Below, piece after piece: positions 1-10,746 of a stretch of 64,000 nt of DNA. The stretch lies in contig CM055106.1 of assembly GCA_029204225.1 (NCBI GenBank), forward strand, positions 14,448,393 through 14,512,392. Direction: 5' to 3'. A program made the translations under genes and the position numbers. Source of the stretch: Diphasiastrum complanatum (taxonomy: Eukaryota > Streptophyta > Lycopodiopsida > Lycopodiales > Lycopodiaceae). Position 1 is the stretch's first letter, and the number at the start of each line of letters is the position of its first letter. A model generated the notes under the pieces. It made no database searches. It was not told the origin of the DNA and was given only the letters and a program-made list of their open reading frames with translations.

Positions 1-670
1 AACTTTGCACTCTTTCAATGATATTAAAAATTTTGTCCTTAATGCAAATGATGAAGAGTGTAGGATAGATCTATGGTGTTGGTACCATCTCTTTATTTCT
101 AGAAACTTCTAAAAATATGGATCTAGACAATGTCCTTTATGTTCCATCAATGACAAAGAACTTGCTAAGTGTTGGTCAACTAATGGATAGTGGCTTAGAT
201 GTCAAATTTGAACATGGGATTTTTTCTATCATGATGAATGAGAAATGCATTTCAAGAGGATTTAGAAAAGGAGATTATTTAAATTGAATGCTAATGTTTT
301 TATTGTGAGTGCACCTAATAATCCTGGTGACAAGAAACTTGCAAGGATTGAGGAGGAGCATCAAAGAGAAGAAGATTTTGAGGATCAACCTCAACACCTG
401 AGAGCTCCAAGGAGGACCTCAAAGACAAAGGCCAAGTCATCAAATGGCAAGCAATTTGACCATTCAAGTGTGTATCTTGCAAGTGTGAATAGCATTGGAG
501 AGTCTAATATCTTTGAATCCTTCTTGGGTAGTATTAGTAGACATGAAGTGGCTTGTTTCTTATCTTTAAAATTGATGATGTTTAGTACTTTATGTAGATA
601 TGACAAGAAGTTGAATGCTTTCAATCTATATTTGTTGTTAATAAGGCAATTTCATTGGATTTGTCAATAA
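1..670 (+). pseudogene. Copia-type gag-protease remnant (C4)
   Basis: A frame from 117 reads the usual sequence after a Copia protease (NVLYVPSMTKNLLSVGQL), then a frameshift near 284 moves to a frame open to 670. After the motif, Copia elements normally continue into the integrase zinc finger (LWHxRxGH). Here the frame runs into acidic and basic sequence of unknown function, with a short segment (SVYLASVNSIGESN) resembling the equivalent place of element C1 (DVHLCANLASLEDNDG). It therefore looks like a diverged relative of the gag-protease family seen at 27431-32213. The 5' part lies outside the window. Confidence is good for Copia origin, low for the downstream part. Confidence 0.7.
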
Positions 671-887
671 TCATTTCAATATAAGGACAAAATATTCTTC
701 TACTTCAATGAAAGAAATAATGGTAGTTTTTTGCTCTTCAGGTAGAGATTGTAGGGCATTTATTCCACCAAAGAAGTTGTCACTGGTGGAAATATGATCT
801 TTTGTGAGTGGAAGACTTGCAAACTTGAAGGAGCAAATCATTGATGGATTGGAGTCAAGTCAAGAGGAGGAGCAAGGTGGCTAGATA
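671..887. other. No recognisable feature
   Basis: Probably the decayed continuation of the Copia fragment on the left. No open frame of note or terminal repeat was seen. Confidence 0.4.
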
Positions 888-2097
888 GATCAACCACCTC
901 CACGATTCAAGGAATTTGGTCCTATAATTTAGGAATTATGACCAAACAAACATAACTAACCCTATGAATGATATATAAAATATCTAGGGTAGCCTACACA
1001 TGTGGCAACATGGATTCACACGTGTGGGACCCACTATGTACAAATTTTTGTGGTTTAATCAAGGACAATTTCTCACAATGAATTCCAAAGCATTTTGTGC
1101 ACTTGATGATATATCTATTAAACTATTAAGTGCATAAAGAATGTTTCAAAATCCAACTTGCCTTGGTTGATTCAAATGAGTGAGCCTTGATGGCTCCATC
1201 TTGTTACTTAAAGATTTTCTTGGAGTCCTCAACTTAGGGTTACGTAAGATTTAAAAATTAGGGAAAAATTATTCAATTGTCTTCCTTATTACATGCTAGA
1301 TTTTCACCTAACTTGAGAGGATAAGAGCCCTATTGTACATACAATCCATCATTCCATAATGATGAGATAGAATTTTTGGAGCAAATTGGCAATCTTGAGT
1401 TTTTGTGAATGTTTTGGTATCTAAACTTGATTACACTTAATCTTTGAAAATAGACTATACTGGAGGTCGTACAACACATGTTTGAGGTCCAAAATTCCAT
1501 GTTTGATCAATGCTTTTGATTGCTCTTGGTTGTGGGATCCATTATTGCTTTTCTAGATCAAGACTTTGTGACTACTTTTGTAGTAGATAGGTGTATCAAG
1601 CAATCAATCACTCTTGGAGCCTTCTGTAGATTCATTTATGGTCCTTAGTACTATACTTTCAATATTCATAGCTTGGCATAATTTATAGTTGTGAAGTGTG
1701 CTACATATATATAGACACATCTATGGAACATCTTGTAAGGGATCCTTTAAGAGGTGGTGAAAGATCATTCTCTATTGGAGTCTCAAAAGTTCTTTGTTTG
1801 TAGCTGGATTTTTTCAAAGAAACTTCTAAAAGTATTCTTTCTTTGAGCAAAAATTAGCTCTTAGAGTTGTAGATAGATGTATCATTCATCAAGCTAGATT
1901 TGACGAGTGTGAAAATTGGTAAATTCTAGCTTGATTTGCACATAGTTTTTGGTACATATTGCAATCCGCACATGTGTTCACATGTGTGATTTTTGGTCTA
2001 GGGTACTTAGATATCAATCATAGGGATTACTTAGGTTAGTCGGTCAAGTTTCCTAAATTCTAGGACCGAATTCCTCAAATCATAGAGGTAGTTGATC
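888..2097. mobile_element. Degenerate element with long terminal inverted repeats
   Basis: The left end (GATCAACCACCTCCACGATT...) is mirrored at the right end (its reverse complement starts GATCAACTACCTCTATGATT). The match continues, with many mismatches, for about 130-150 bp on each side, including GGTCCTA-AATTTAGGA and CCCTATGA-TGATAT blocks and an ACACATGTG-type stretch. The interior has no coding frame. Architecture fits a non-autonomous DNA transposon (MULE-like or foldback). No clear target-site duplication is visible and the arms are old. Confidence 0.55.
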
Positions 2098-2302
2098 AAC
2101 CCAGACCATCAAATTGGCATGTGTTATGTACCATAACGGTGCGCCCTTCAGTGACGGCCTCGCAAGGGGCATGACGCAGGACTGGGTGCCACGCGTCACC
2201 ATCCTAGGTGGTCACGTGTCACCGGTAGGACCGTGCTTGAAGGGACCCACTGTGCTATGGCTATATAGTGGTGGGGTTTCTCTCTTTCCATTCACTCAGT
2301 CT

Positions 2303-2607
2303 ACCCGGGAGTTGGTGGATGGAGAGCACGTGCATGAGCCAGGATGTATCTCTAGGCCAAGAGATGTGTGCTAGGGAGAGCCGAGTGCGATGGCTGGTGG
2401 TATAGGATGCGAGTTATCGTAGGAGGCTTGACCGAACATGTTTATGTCAATTGCTACTCGGGAGTTGTGGATGGAGAGCACATGCATGAGCCAGGATGTA
2501 TCTCTAGGCCAAGAGATGTGTGCTAGGGAGAGCCGAGTGCGATGGCTGGTGGTATAGGATGCGAGTTATCGTAGGAAGCTTGACCGGACATGTTTATGTC
2601 AATTGCT
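2303..2607. repeat. Tandem duplication, two units of about 153 bp
   Basis: The block starting ACCCGGGAGTTGG at 2303 recurs as ACTCGGGAGTTG at 2456. The two units are nearly identical through GTGCATGAGCCAGGATG and GTATAGGATGCGAGTTATCG to the shared end TGTTTATGTCAATTGCT. The few differences suggest a fairly recent duplication. No function is evident. It lies about 0.4 kb upstream of the first CYSTM gene. Confidence 0.85.
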
Positions 2608-2925
2608 GGAAGAGGTAAGCTACTTACTAACGGAGTGACGCGAAATTTTGGGTCAAAAGTTGAAAAAGCAAAAGTTAACAAGGTGGCAATAAAAAAACGA
2701 AGTGATGTGATCGAATTTGGAAAAGAAAAGTGAAAAAGGTGAATCAAAAAACGGATTGAAGACAGCTCATGGTCACGAGGGTGATGGGATGCAGATGGGA
2801 TGCAGGACGACCTTTTGCGGCTTCCAAATGCGATCTATTCTTGCTTCTCAGTTCTACGCGCTTTCCTGGTCGCATCAACCTTTTTTTCAAGCCTATTAGT
2901 GCGCAAAACACGCTTCCAACACCAC

Positions 2926-2932
2926 TACAAAT
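2926..2932 (+). promoter_or_regulatory. Decayed TATA box of CYSTM copy 1 (TACAAAT)
   Basis: Within conserved upstream sequence (CACTAYAAATCGG) this copy has TACAAAT where copy 2 has TATAAAT. It lies about 110 bp before the ATG. A single T-to-C change would weaken TBP binding. That the motif is a working TATA box is inferred from position and conservation. Confidence 0.55.
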
Positions 2933-3035
2933 CGGTCAACTGAGTGCAGCAGCTCCGCAGCCTGTGCAATTTGCTTCATCTTCTTCTTTCTCTGGCAGTG
3001 GTGAGGTTGAAGCTCTGAATCGTTAATTCGAAATT

Positions 3036-3386
3036 ATGGCTCGTCGTGTCGCTCCACGTCCTAAATACAATTCAAGGAGTCCTAACAAAAATCGCGGCTT
3101 TTGGAAAGGATGGTATTTACAGCGTTTGTGTTTTTCTTTGGATCAGGATCGTGCAATCCATAATACTACGTGTCCCTTTTTTCCTTGGCTTTCTCTATAA
3201 GCTGTACACGTTGAATGATACATTCTTTTAATAACATGTATTTCTTATTCTAGCCACATTATGAATATCATCTAAACACCAGGCCAGAAAGTTTGAAAAC
3301 GTTTTCTTTTATGGGATGCTTTGTATTGCAGCTTAGCGGGTCTTTGCTGCTGTTGTTTGTTGGACGAGTGCTGTGGCTGCGGTTGA
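3036..3386 (+). CDS. CYSTM-type cysteine-rich transmembrane module protein, copy 1 (two exons)
   Basis: Exon 1 is 3036-3112, a GT-AG intron spans 3113-3331 (219 nt), and exon 2 is 3332-3386. The product has 43 residues. It has a basic, Pro/Ser-containing N-terminus (MARRVAPRPKYNSR...), then GFWKGCLAGL, a CCCC run (31-34), LLDECC and a short GCG tail. GFW-G-C-LA-L-CCCC-LLD-C is the signature of the CYSTM module: plant CYSTM proteins are short tail-anchored membrane proteins, often at the plasma membrane, linked to stress and metal tolerance. The intron splits the first Cys codon as TG|C, the same place as in copy 2, which supports the splice call. The tail is 8 residues shorter than copy 2 and the TATA box is decayed, so this copy may be weakly expressed or failing. 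The start is the only ATG in frame. Confidence 0.8.
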
Positions 3387-3727
3387 TTTGGAAATTGCTT
3401 ATGTGTAAAGCTGGTATGGGCAAGATGGGAGAACCGTTCGTAAGCCCTCTTACAGGGCTCCATCTAAGCTCTGGTGCTTGCCGTCATCATGAACACATGA
3501 CGAAAATGATATTGCTTAGAATCTATTTTGGTTTACGCTTTAGCGATATTGGATTGTGGAGCATGCAGCACAATCGGAATGATTTTCTTTATTTTGATTA
3601 TTTCACTACCAGCTTAAGTAGTTTATTAACACTGCAAAACTTGGAACTTGACTATTAACTTACAAATACATTTCTGTTAGCGTGGAGGTATCAAGAGTTC
3701 AACACTACTTCTGAGTGCTTTCTGCAA

Positions 3728-4272
3728 ATTTTTTTAACTGATATGCCCATTGCCAACGCTATGATTTTTATTATGGTTTTTGTTAAAAATGGGCAGCGGG
3801 TAACTAGTCATGGTTCTGTAAATTCAATACAACACAATGAACGCTGAAGATCTTGGTGCAAACGATCTGCTTGTATCAACAAAAATAACACGAGAGCTGA
3901 ATAACTGCAGCTCACGGCTCCTTGAGGAGACTTGCAGTTCACAGTCATACCCGCTTTCAGTGTCTAAGTATATATGCACGATATCCATCCTAGGCTGATC
4001 TGCTTCTGCCTTAATTCTAGGGCACTATTTTAAGGTGTATGTCTTAATTTGAAGGCACTAACATAAACTACATATTGTCAACCATTTTTTAAATTGGTCT
4101 TAAAGACAAGATTGTCGCTCAAGTTTAGTAGTTGTGTTCAATTATATCTTTGTCATAAAATAAAATTTTCTCTTTTCCTTCTTTTGTCAATTTCTTTATA
4201 TTCCATTAGGGCAACTTCGGACTCAATATGGGCCCTTTAAAAATGTAAAGAGAGAGCATCATTAGACTGCCC
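3728..4272. other. No recognisable gene; AT-rich spacer
   Basis: Non-coding sequence between the CYSTM segment and the foldback element. No motif, long frame or repeat was recognised. Confidence 0.5.
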
Positions 4273-5471
4273 AACTTCAATTTTGGGCAGCCACTTTTGA
4301 GATAAACCAATTACACTAAAATTCAAAATGAAGTGGGTGGGAAACCCGAGGCCGTCCTCGCGCATATGTCATCGCGTCGCGTCGTGCCTCGCCACATGCG
4401 GAAGGCAGGTGGAGTGAGCACATGTGGAGGACGAAAATAGGTTGCCTCTAGTAAAAGAAGTGTACCATCTCCTTACACCATTACGTAGATCATGAAAAAC
4501 TGCACACTTTCTTTTTGGATCACTTCAATCCGACACATGGTTAAAAAGTTATGGCAGTTTGAATATTCATACCCTACCTGATATCGGAGCCGAGCGACCA
4601 ATGACTTGTTCACACTGAACATAATGGTCTGGTCGTGTGGCTGAGATAATGTAGCATCTGTTTACTTTATTATGTAGATCATGAAAAACTGCACACTTTT
4701 GCTTTTTGGATCACTTCAATCCGACGCACGATTAAAAAGTTATGGTAGTCTGAAGATTCATACCCTACCTGATATCGGAGCCGAGCGACCATGACCTGTT
4801 CTCATTGAGCATAATACTTTGGTCGCATGGCTGAGATATCGGAGCCAAGCGACCCATGGCCTTTTCTCACTGAACATAATGCTCTGGTCGCGTGGCTACG
4901 ATATCGGAGCTGCGCGACCAGAGCATTATGTTCAGTGAGAAGAGGCTATGGGTCGCTCAGCTTCGATATCAAGCCTGAGTATGAATCTTCAGATGGCCAT
5001 AACTTTTTAACCATGTGTCGGATTGAAGTGATCCAAAACAAAAAAGTGTGCAATTTTTCATGATCTACGAAATGGTGTAAACAGATGCTACAATATCTCA
5101 GCCACGCGAGCAAAGCATTATGTTCAGTGTGAACAGGTCATTGGTCGCTCGGCTCCGATATCAGGTAGGGTATGAATCTTCAAATTGCCATAACTTTTTA
5201 ACTGTGCGTCAAATTAAAGTGATCCAAAAAGGAAAAGTGTGCAGTTTTTCATGATCTACATAATGGTGTAAAGAGATGCTATACTTTTTTTAGTTAAAGG
5301 CAATCTATTTTTCTCCTCCACATGTGCTCACTCCACCTGCCTTCCGATGGTGAGGCACGACGCGACGCGACGACATATGCGTGAGGACATGGCCTCTGGT
5401 TTCCCACCCACTTCATTTTGAATTTTAGTGTGATTGGTTTATCTCAGAAGTGGCTGCCCACAATTGAAGTT
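4273..5471. mobile_element. Long-TIR foldback element (about 1.2 kb, arms about 0.6 kb)
   Basis: Almost the whole element is one inverted repeat. The left end AACTTCAATTTTGGGCAGCC pairs with the right end GGCTGCCCACAATTGAAGTT, and the arms meet near 4897, where TTCTCACTGAACATAATGCT is mirrored by AGCATTATGTTCAGTGAGAA. Inside each arm is a tandem subrepeat of about 190 bp (for example from GTAGATCATGAAAAACTGCA at 4484 and 4673) carrying GATATCGGAGCCGAGCGACC. There is no transposase. This fits a foldback or non-autonomous MULE-like element. Target-site duplication was not resolved. Confidence 0.8.
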
Positions 5472-5660
5472 AGCCGCTACCGTTACAGTCTAGCACACAT
5501 GGAATCGTCATAAAAAAATATTGAAGGTCTCTAAAGATGTCAACATGAGAATATATATGCTCCACTTGGTGTAAAGCCAAATTTCTTGGAAAATTGATCA
5601 ATCATTTTATGTCCTTTGGTTTGCTTGATTGAGCCCATACATGGTCTTATTGATCTTGCA
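5472..5660. other. No recognisable feature
   Basis: Short AT-rich spacer between the foldback element and the Copia LTR. Confidence 0.4.
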
Positions 5661-6232
5661 TGTGAGAGATTTCAACAAGTTTAGTCATATTTTGGTAAAT
5701 TGTCAATTGAGGCCAAAACTCATTTTAGACTTAGAGATAAACTTCTTGAAAGTGTGGGAAAGTTGGTAGTCGAATTTGAGAGAGATTCAAACTTGAACTT
5801 TTGTACATTGAATCTAGTCCCAAAATAGTAGAATTTTTCATATTGGAGGGAAAGCCAAGTGGCAAAGTAGGGTTTGGACCTGCTATATATTTTTGTAAGG
5901 GATCTTCTCTCTTCTCTCTCTCATTTCATCATTATACATGGTTCTCTTTGGGTTCTACTACTCATTGGTGCACTCTCATGATGTTATCTAGAATGATCAT
6001 TTATTGCTATTATTGGTTCCACAAGTGTGAAATACAGTAGGATACTCTAATTGTACAGACAGAAATTGTGTTTTATGTTTTGGTTCATGTTTGATCAGTA
6101 TCTCTTAGAGTTTTCATCTCATTTTGTATGTAGATGCTGATTTTTCTACATTGGTAGGACTGTTGGTTTGCATCTTTTTAAACCAAAGATCAGAGACATG
6201 ATTTAGATCTTGAATGATTTGAAATATTCACA
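5661..6232 (+). mobile_element. 5' LTR of gag-protease Copia element C3
   Basis: It starts TGTGAGAGATTTCAACAAG and ends AAATATTCACA, matching in reverse the LTRs of C1 (27431-28080 and 31568-32213). The next bases, TGGCATCGGATC, are a decayed initiator-Met tRNA primer-binding site, followed by leader sequence (TTTCAGGTTATGAAAGGATC) colinear with C1. At about 572 bp it is shorter than the C1 LTRs (about 650 bp). Confidence 0.85.
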
Positions 6233-6549
6233 TGGCATCGGATCTATTGTGTTTCAGGTTATGAAAGGATCAACCACATTTACCAAAGATTTGGAGGAGT
6301 TACCAATGTTAGAGCATGCTAGATTGATTTCTACTAAAAAATATCCATTTTTGCATATGTAGAATTGATCTTTTGTAGGTGAAAACTCAATATAGGTTTA
6401 TATACTTGATCAATCTGGATTTCACACTTGGTTTACTAGAATTAGCCAATTTTTGGTGCATTAGGAAGGTCTCATTGGAGGCTACAAGACAATATATCGA
6501 ATTTAGAAATTGCATGTAGAATTTGAGATTTGCATGTAGAATTTCATTT

Positions 6550-7302
6550 AGGGCCCTTTTTGGACTCAGAAAGGGCCTCTTCCTTGCCTAAACATGTTTG
6601 CTAATTAGGATTAATTAACTCATTAACTATCCTATGTGGCAGTTCACCCTGGGTTTATGATGGGTTAACTCACATTTCAATAGGCTCTACTTGAACCTAG
6701 TGTAATATAGCAAGGACAACAGATTTTAATGTAGCCTAAAATTTCAAATCCAATATGAAGGCTTCATTTTTCAAAGCCTTCAAACACCGGCTTTTTTTAA
6801 CTCAGAATGAGAGAGAGGGGGCCCAATAACCCTTTGAGCCCCCATTTTGAAAACCAAATTCGAAAAGAAAATTGAGGGAGGGGGGATGGAGTACAACCCC
6901 CCCCCCCCCCCTTGTCCTTTTTTTCTTCCTTGCGATGTGAACCGCCCCCCTCCCACACTCCGGACCGCTGGGTCCGTTGGACGCCCAGAGCCCGGGTGCA
7001 CACAGGTATGCCCCCCCTCCCTCGGGCCACCCGCCTTCCGTACTGTCCCGGGGTAGGGGGGTTTAGGTGGCAGATCGCGCGCCTAACATGGCCAGTGTCA
7101 AAACGTGAAAGGAGTTCCACGTTCGACGCTGGCCAGGGTAGGCGCGCTATGAGCGTGATCTGCCACCTAAATCCCCCTCCCCCAAGACAGTACGGAAGGC
7201 GGGTGGCCCGAGGGAGGGGGGCTTACCTGTGTGCACTCGGGCTCTGGGCGTCCAACGGACCCAGCGGTCCGAAGTTTCACGCCCAGCATGTCGCGCGGGG
7301 GG

Positions 7303-7343
<41 letters not shown>

Positions 7344-7762
7344 GGGGCAGGGTACAAGCATGAAAAGGACCAAGGGGGGGAGGGGGGTTGATCCCCCCTC
7401 CCTCAATTTTTTTTTCAAATTTGATTTTCAAAATGGGGGCCCAAAGGGGTTATTGGGCCCCCTGTTTTTTCATTCTGAGTTAAAAAAAGCTGGTGTTTGA
7501 AGGCTTTGAAAAATGAAGCTATATTTTCATTTAAAATTCAAATTTGAGGCCTGTCATATCATCATTATTAGGGGTTGAGGAAGTAGAGTTAGAGGAGGGT
7601 TAGAAGGTGGGTTAGAATTTGCAGATCTAATTTAAACCATTGGATATGCCATGTCATATGGACCATTCCATCTCAGTTGTCACTCTCTTATTAGTACACA
7701 TGTCATCATTAACACTAATTATAATTTGTGAAGAGGCCCTTTTTGAGTCCAAAAAGGGCCCT
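6550..7762. mobile_element. DNA element with 34-bp terminal inverted repeats, inserted in C3
   Basis: The left end AGGGCCCTTTTTGGACTCA and the reverse complement of the right end are the same for 34 bp apart from one base, and both continue into GGCCTCTTC. The element interrupts Copia leader sequence, showing it is an insertion. It carries no transposase. Most of its middle is a second, independent inverted repeat (6761-7519). Flanking bases are TTA on the left and TAA on the right, so a 3-bp PIF/Harbinger-type duplication is possible but not shown. Confidence 0.75.
6761..7519. repeat. Inner foldback with homopurine/homopyrimidine arms and a G35 tract
   Basis: GCTTCATTTTTCAAAGCCTT at 6761 is mirrored at 7519. 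The arms (about 350 bp) continue through TTTTTTTAACTCAGAATGA, GGGCCCAATAACC, CCACCCGCCTTCCGTACTG and GGTGGCAGATC to a centre near 7110. The arms carry C15 (6897-6911), several G/C runs of 6-8, and in the right arm G8-A-G35 (7297-7340). The long G run has no matching C35, so it expanded after the fold formed, or is a sequencing artefact. Frames read across it (Gly or Pro runs) are not genes. Confidence 0.85.
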
Positions 7763-7997
7763 AATGGTTACTGAACTTCATTTGAGTGTGTTTCAATCTT
7801 AGGAAGTGGCAAGCATCATTAGATTGAGGATAGATCATAGGTTGATCCAGATTTCACTATTCTATGTGTTGATTTTCTAGCTAGAAGTGCTAGAAGAGAT
7901 TTGAGAGGTTCCATATCTTTGTTATTTCTTCTTGAGTTCATTTAGAGTGCTTTGTGCATTGGAACAAGTTGAAAGAAGAAGATCAGGTCATTGCAAC

Positions 7998-8268
7998 ATG
8001 GGTACAAGTGGTGGATTCATGTTGGAAGACAATGATAGGCTTACCTCAAGTAGCTATTCATTGTGAAAAGTGAAGATGAAATCACTTTTTGAGATGAATG
8101 ATGTTTTGGATATTGTTGTAGGTTTGGAGGAGAGACCAACAACTCAACAAGATCAAAAGAGGTATGATAAGAGGGCCAAAAGAACTCTACACATGATTAA
8201 GATGAATGTTACCAATGAACTTCTCAAGGAGATTGGTAAGTGCACATCATCTTTGGAGACTTGGGGAG
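7998..8268 (+). pseudogene. Copia gag N-terminus (UBN2-type), truncated
   Basis: The frame from ATG at 7998 starts MGTSGGFMLEDNDRLTS, like the C1 gag start at 30966. It continues in the same frame with LDIVVGLEERP, RYDKRAKRTLHMIKMNV and NELLKEIGKCTSS, the usual N-terminal helical region of plant Copia gag. The codon for the conserved Trp (TWKV in C1) is TGA, so the frame is dead. It is truncated at 8268 by the LTR of element D. Confidence 0.85.
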
Positions 8269-9448
8269 TGTTGGATCATTCTCCTTCTTACTAATCGACT
8301 AATCAGTTTTAATCCTCATCCATTGTTTATCCAGTGTTGGAGATTTTCTCGTGCCTTTACACAATCTACAGATTTAAAAGTGTTTTTGCATAGTCTGCAG
8401 AAATACACGGAGTTTGACTACAATGTTGTATTTTCTCTCTCTACAATCCAAATAGTGTCGCCTGTCAGGAATTACGAGTAAAAATGCAGTGTCGTCTTTT
8501 TCGCATTTTTCGCCTGTCAAGAATTGCGAGTAAAAATGTAGAGTCGCATTTTTCGCATTTTTCAAAGTGCCTCAAATGTTAAGGAAATGACTCTGGCAAA
8601 GTGTGGGGCTAACCCGATATTAAGAAAATGAGATTTTAGGACACTGTCACATTTTTCAAAAAAGCCGACGCTGTCGCCTTTTTGCGGCACGTGGCAATTT
8701 TAGTTCATTTCATTTATGCAGACAAACTGTTTATGACCAATTTTCACCGCTTATCAGCAATCAATTTCTGAGAAGGAACTAGATGAATGCCGGCGGACCA
8801 GCCAACTGGCAATCGCATTTGACAACCTAATTACTTAGTATAAATCAGCTGTTCATACATCTCTTTTCAAGTTCTAAAGTTTTTGATCAATAGATCAACA
8901 AGTATCGAATAGTTAGCTCTCTCTCTCCCAAGCTTGCGAGCTTGAATACTCTTGAGCATTCTAGCTCTCTTCTTAGAGTTATTTAGAGATTGCTATTGCG
9001 CTTACTGTTTATCAGCATTGTGCTTAATTCAGACTTTCATTTTAGTCGCTCAGAGATAGCTTAGAGTACACGGCTTTGATCCACAACTTATTGTACTCAT
9101 TTACTTTTGTTTTGTTTTCATACAATACTATATTTTATTGCGTTTAGGTTTGTCTCAGAATGTATACGTTTTTGTAGTTCTTCGTGACTAATTATATGTC
9201 TGATAATTCAATGCATTATTGTTTGGCTACGTAATCATTGCAGTACTGATGATTTCAAAGTTAGTTACTATAAGATCGAACGTAATTTCTATCACTTTTG
9301 TTTTGTTTGAAATTGATAGGCGTAGTCATGCATGAAGAAAGAAGAAGATAGTCTATTCCATTGCGCATAATAAATTTTCTTTCTTGTTGCTTGAGTTCTT
9401 TTTATTCGAATCTTATTCGACCTATCTTTCACATACCTCTTTCCAACA
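8269..9448 (+). mobile_element. Copia 5' LTR, family D (1180 bp)
   Basis: It begins TGTTGGATCATTC and ends CTTTCCAACA, giving a perfect terminal TGTTGG/CCAACA pair. It is followed at once by TGGTATCAGAGCG, a primer-binding site for initiator-Met tRNA. Its left end lies inside C3 gag, so it inserted there. It contains a direct repeat of about 58 bp (near 8458-8565) and a TATA-like AGTATAAATCAG near 8838. No matching 3' LTR was found, so element D is truncated. Confidence 0.85.
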
Positions 9449-9650
9449 TGGTATCAGAGCGTTGATTCTTTTTTAGGGCCTAATAATATTTCGATATCAG
9501 AGCGAAAGCTCTAATACTTGATATCTTTCGTGATATCAAATTGATATCATATTCTTCAGTTCCTTTCATCGTTTCAGTATCAAAGAATTCATTTCCTGTT
9601 GTTGGCATTACTACATTTTAGTGTCATCGATACAATTGATAGACTAAGAC
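9449..9650 (+). other. Primer-binding site and leader stub of element D
   Basis: TGGTATCAGAGCGTTG directly abuts the LTR. About 200 bp of AT-rich leader with repeated GATATCA words follows before the sequence changes to a Gypsy fragment. No gag remains. Confidence 0.7.
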
Positions 9651-10260
9651 CATGATGAACAATGTTTTTTGAGCATGTTTAGGAAAGTTTGTCATAATCT
9701 TCTTAGACAATATTTTAGTTTATAGTAAAACTAAGAAAGAATATTTGGCTCACCTCAGAAAGATGTTCCGTTTGCTCAGAAAGCATAACTTATATGCAAA
9801 GAAGTAAATATGAATTTTATATTTGGACCATATTATCTCAAAAGATGAATAAAGATAGACCCTAATAAGGTCAAGGCCATATTCAATTGGCTAAAACTAA
9901 CTAGTATATCAAATATGCAAGTTTATATTGATCTTTCGAGATGTTACCAATAATTTGTCAAGGATTATGCTCAGATAGCAATTTTCATGATAAATCTTCT
10001 TAAGGGGAAGGGAAAGGAATTTGCTTAGGGCCAAGAGCAACAAAGAGTTTTGATGGTCTCAAAACAACTTTGGTTATAACACTAGTATTAAAATTCCTAG
10101 ACCCAAATCATCTTTTTGTAGTCGAAATATATGCTAGTGACTTTGTGGTAGGTGTAGGTGTGGTGTTGAGAACGACCGATTGCATTTGAAAGTTAAAAAG
10201 CTTGAGGTAGTCTAGACTAGATACACTGCTTAGGAACAATATTTTTTTTTGTCATAATTT
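9651..10260 (+). pseudogene. Gypsy reverse-transcriptase remnant
   Basis: With stops and shifts the plus strand reads FLDNILVYSKTKKEYLAHL (the YxDD box, with FLDN replacing Y-DD), then RLLRKHNLYAKK and LDHIISKD, the order expected just after the catalytic motif of a Ty3/gypsy RT. The second catalytic Asp is Asn. A few hundred more bases decay into unreadable RNase H-side sequence. Confidence 0.75.
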
Positions 10261-10746
10261 GAACCCTTAAGATTTGGCAACACTATTTGTATGGTACTAA
10301 TTTTTTCAGCTAACTCTAACTCTCAGCTAAATATAGTTTCTATCCATACAATTACATTGCCCTACTATATTTCACACGTGTGGAACCGAAAATAGCAATA
10401 AATGATCATTCTACATATAGAATTGCAAGATAACATGAGAGAAAAGAGAAGATCCCTTTCTCCACGAGTTACAACAATATATAGCAAGTCCAAACCCTAC
10501 TTTGTCAATTGGCTTTTCCTCCAATATAAAAACCCTACTATTTTGGGACTAGATTCAATGTACCCAAAGTTCAAGTTTGAATCTCTCTCAAACTCGACTA
10601 TCAACTTTCTCACACTTTCAAAAAGTGTTTATTGAATGTATTTGAAACTAATATAACTTCAAGAAGTTTATATCTAAGTCTAAAATGAGTTTTGGCCTCA
10701 ATTGACAATTACCAAAATATGACTAGACTTGTTGAAATCTATCACA

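Larger units (their letters stand above)
2836..3727 (+). repeat. Duplicated gene segment, copy 1 (pairs with 16791-17740)
   Basis: Promoter-proximal sequence, both exons, the intron position and the 3' flank of the CYSTM gene can be followed between this segment and 16791-17740. Examples are CTTTCCTGGT-GCATC upstream, CTCCATCTAAGCTCTG and CATCATGAA-ACATG downstream, and GAGTTCAACAC near the end. Divergence is substantial, so the duplication is old. Confidence 0.8.
6233..8268 (+). mobile_element. Leader and 5' gag of Copia element C3, interrupted
   Basis: The leader is colinear with that of C1 up to about 6549, is broken by the TIR element 6550-7762, and resumes with ACTGAACTTCATTTGAGTG. At 8269 another Copia LTR cuts the element off within gag. 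Nothing downstream of gag survives here. Confidence 0.8.

Noticed and set aside
2114-2374. 86-codon plus-strand frame before the 153-bp tandem repeat, with CTATATAG upstream of part of it
   Set aside because: It runs into the tandem duplication, where the second unit is not open in the same frame, and no family is recognisable.
7147-7500. Open frames with Gly or Pro runs
   Set aside because: Translations of poly-G/poly-C tracts on both strands of a foldback element.
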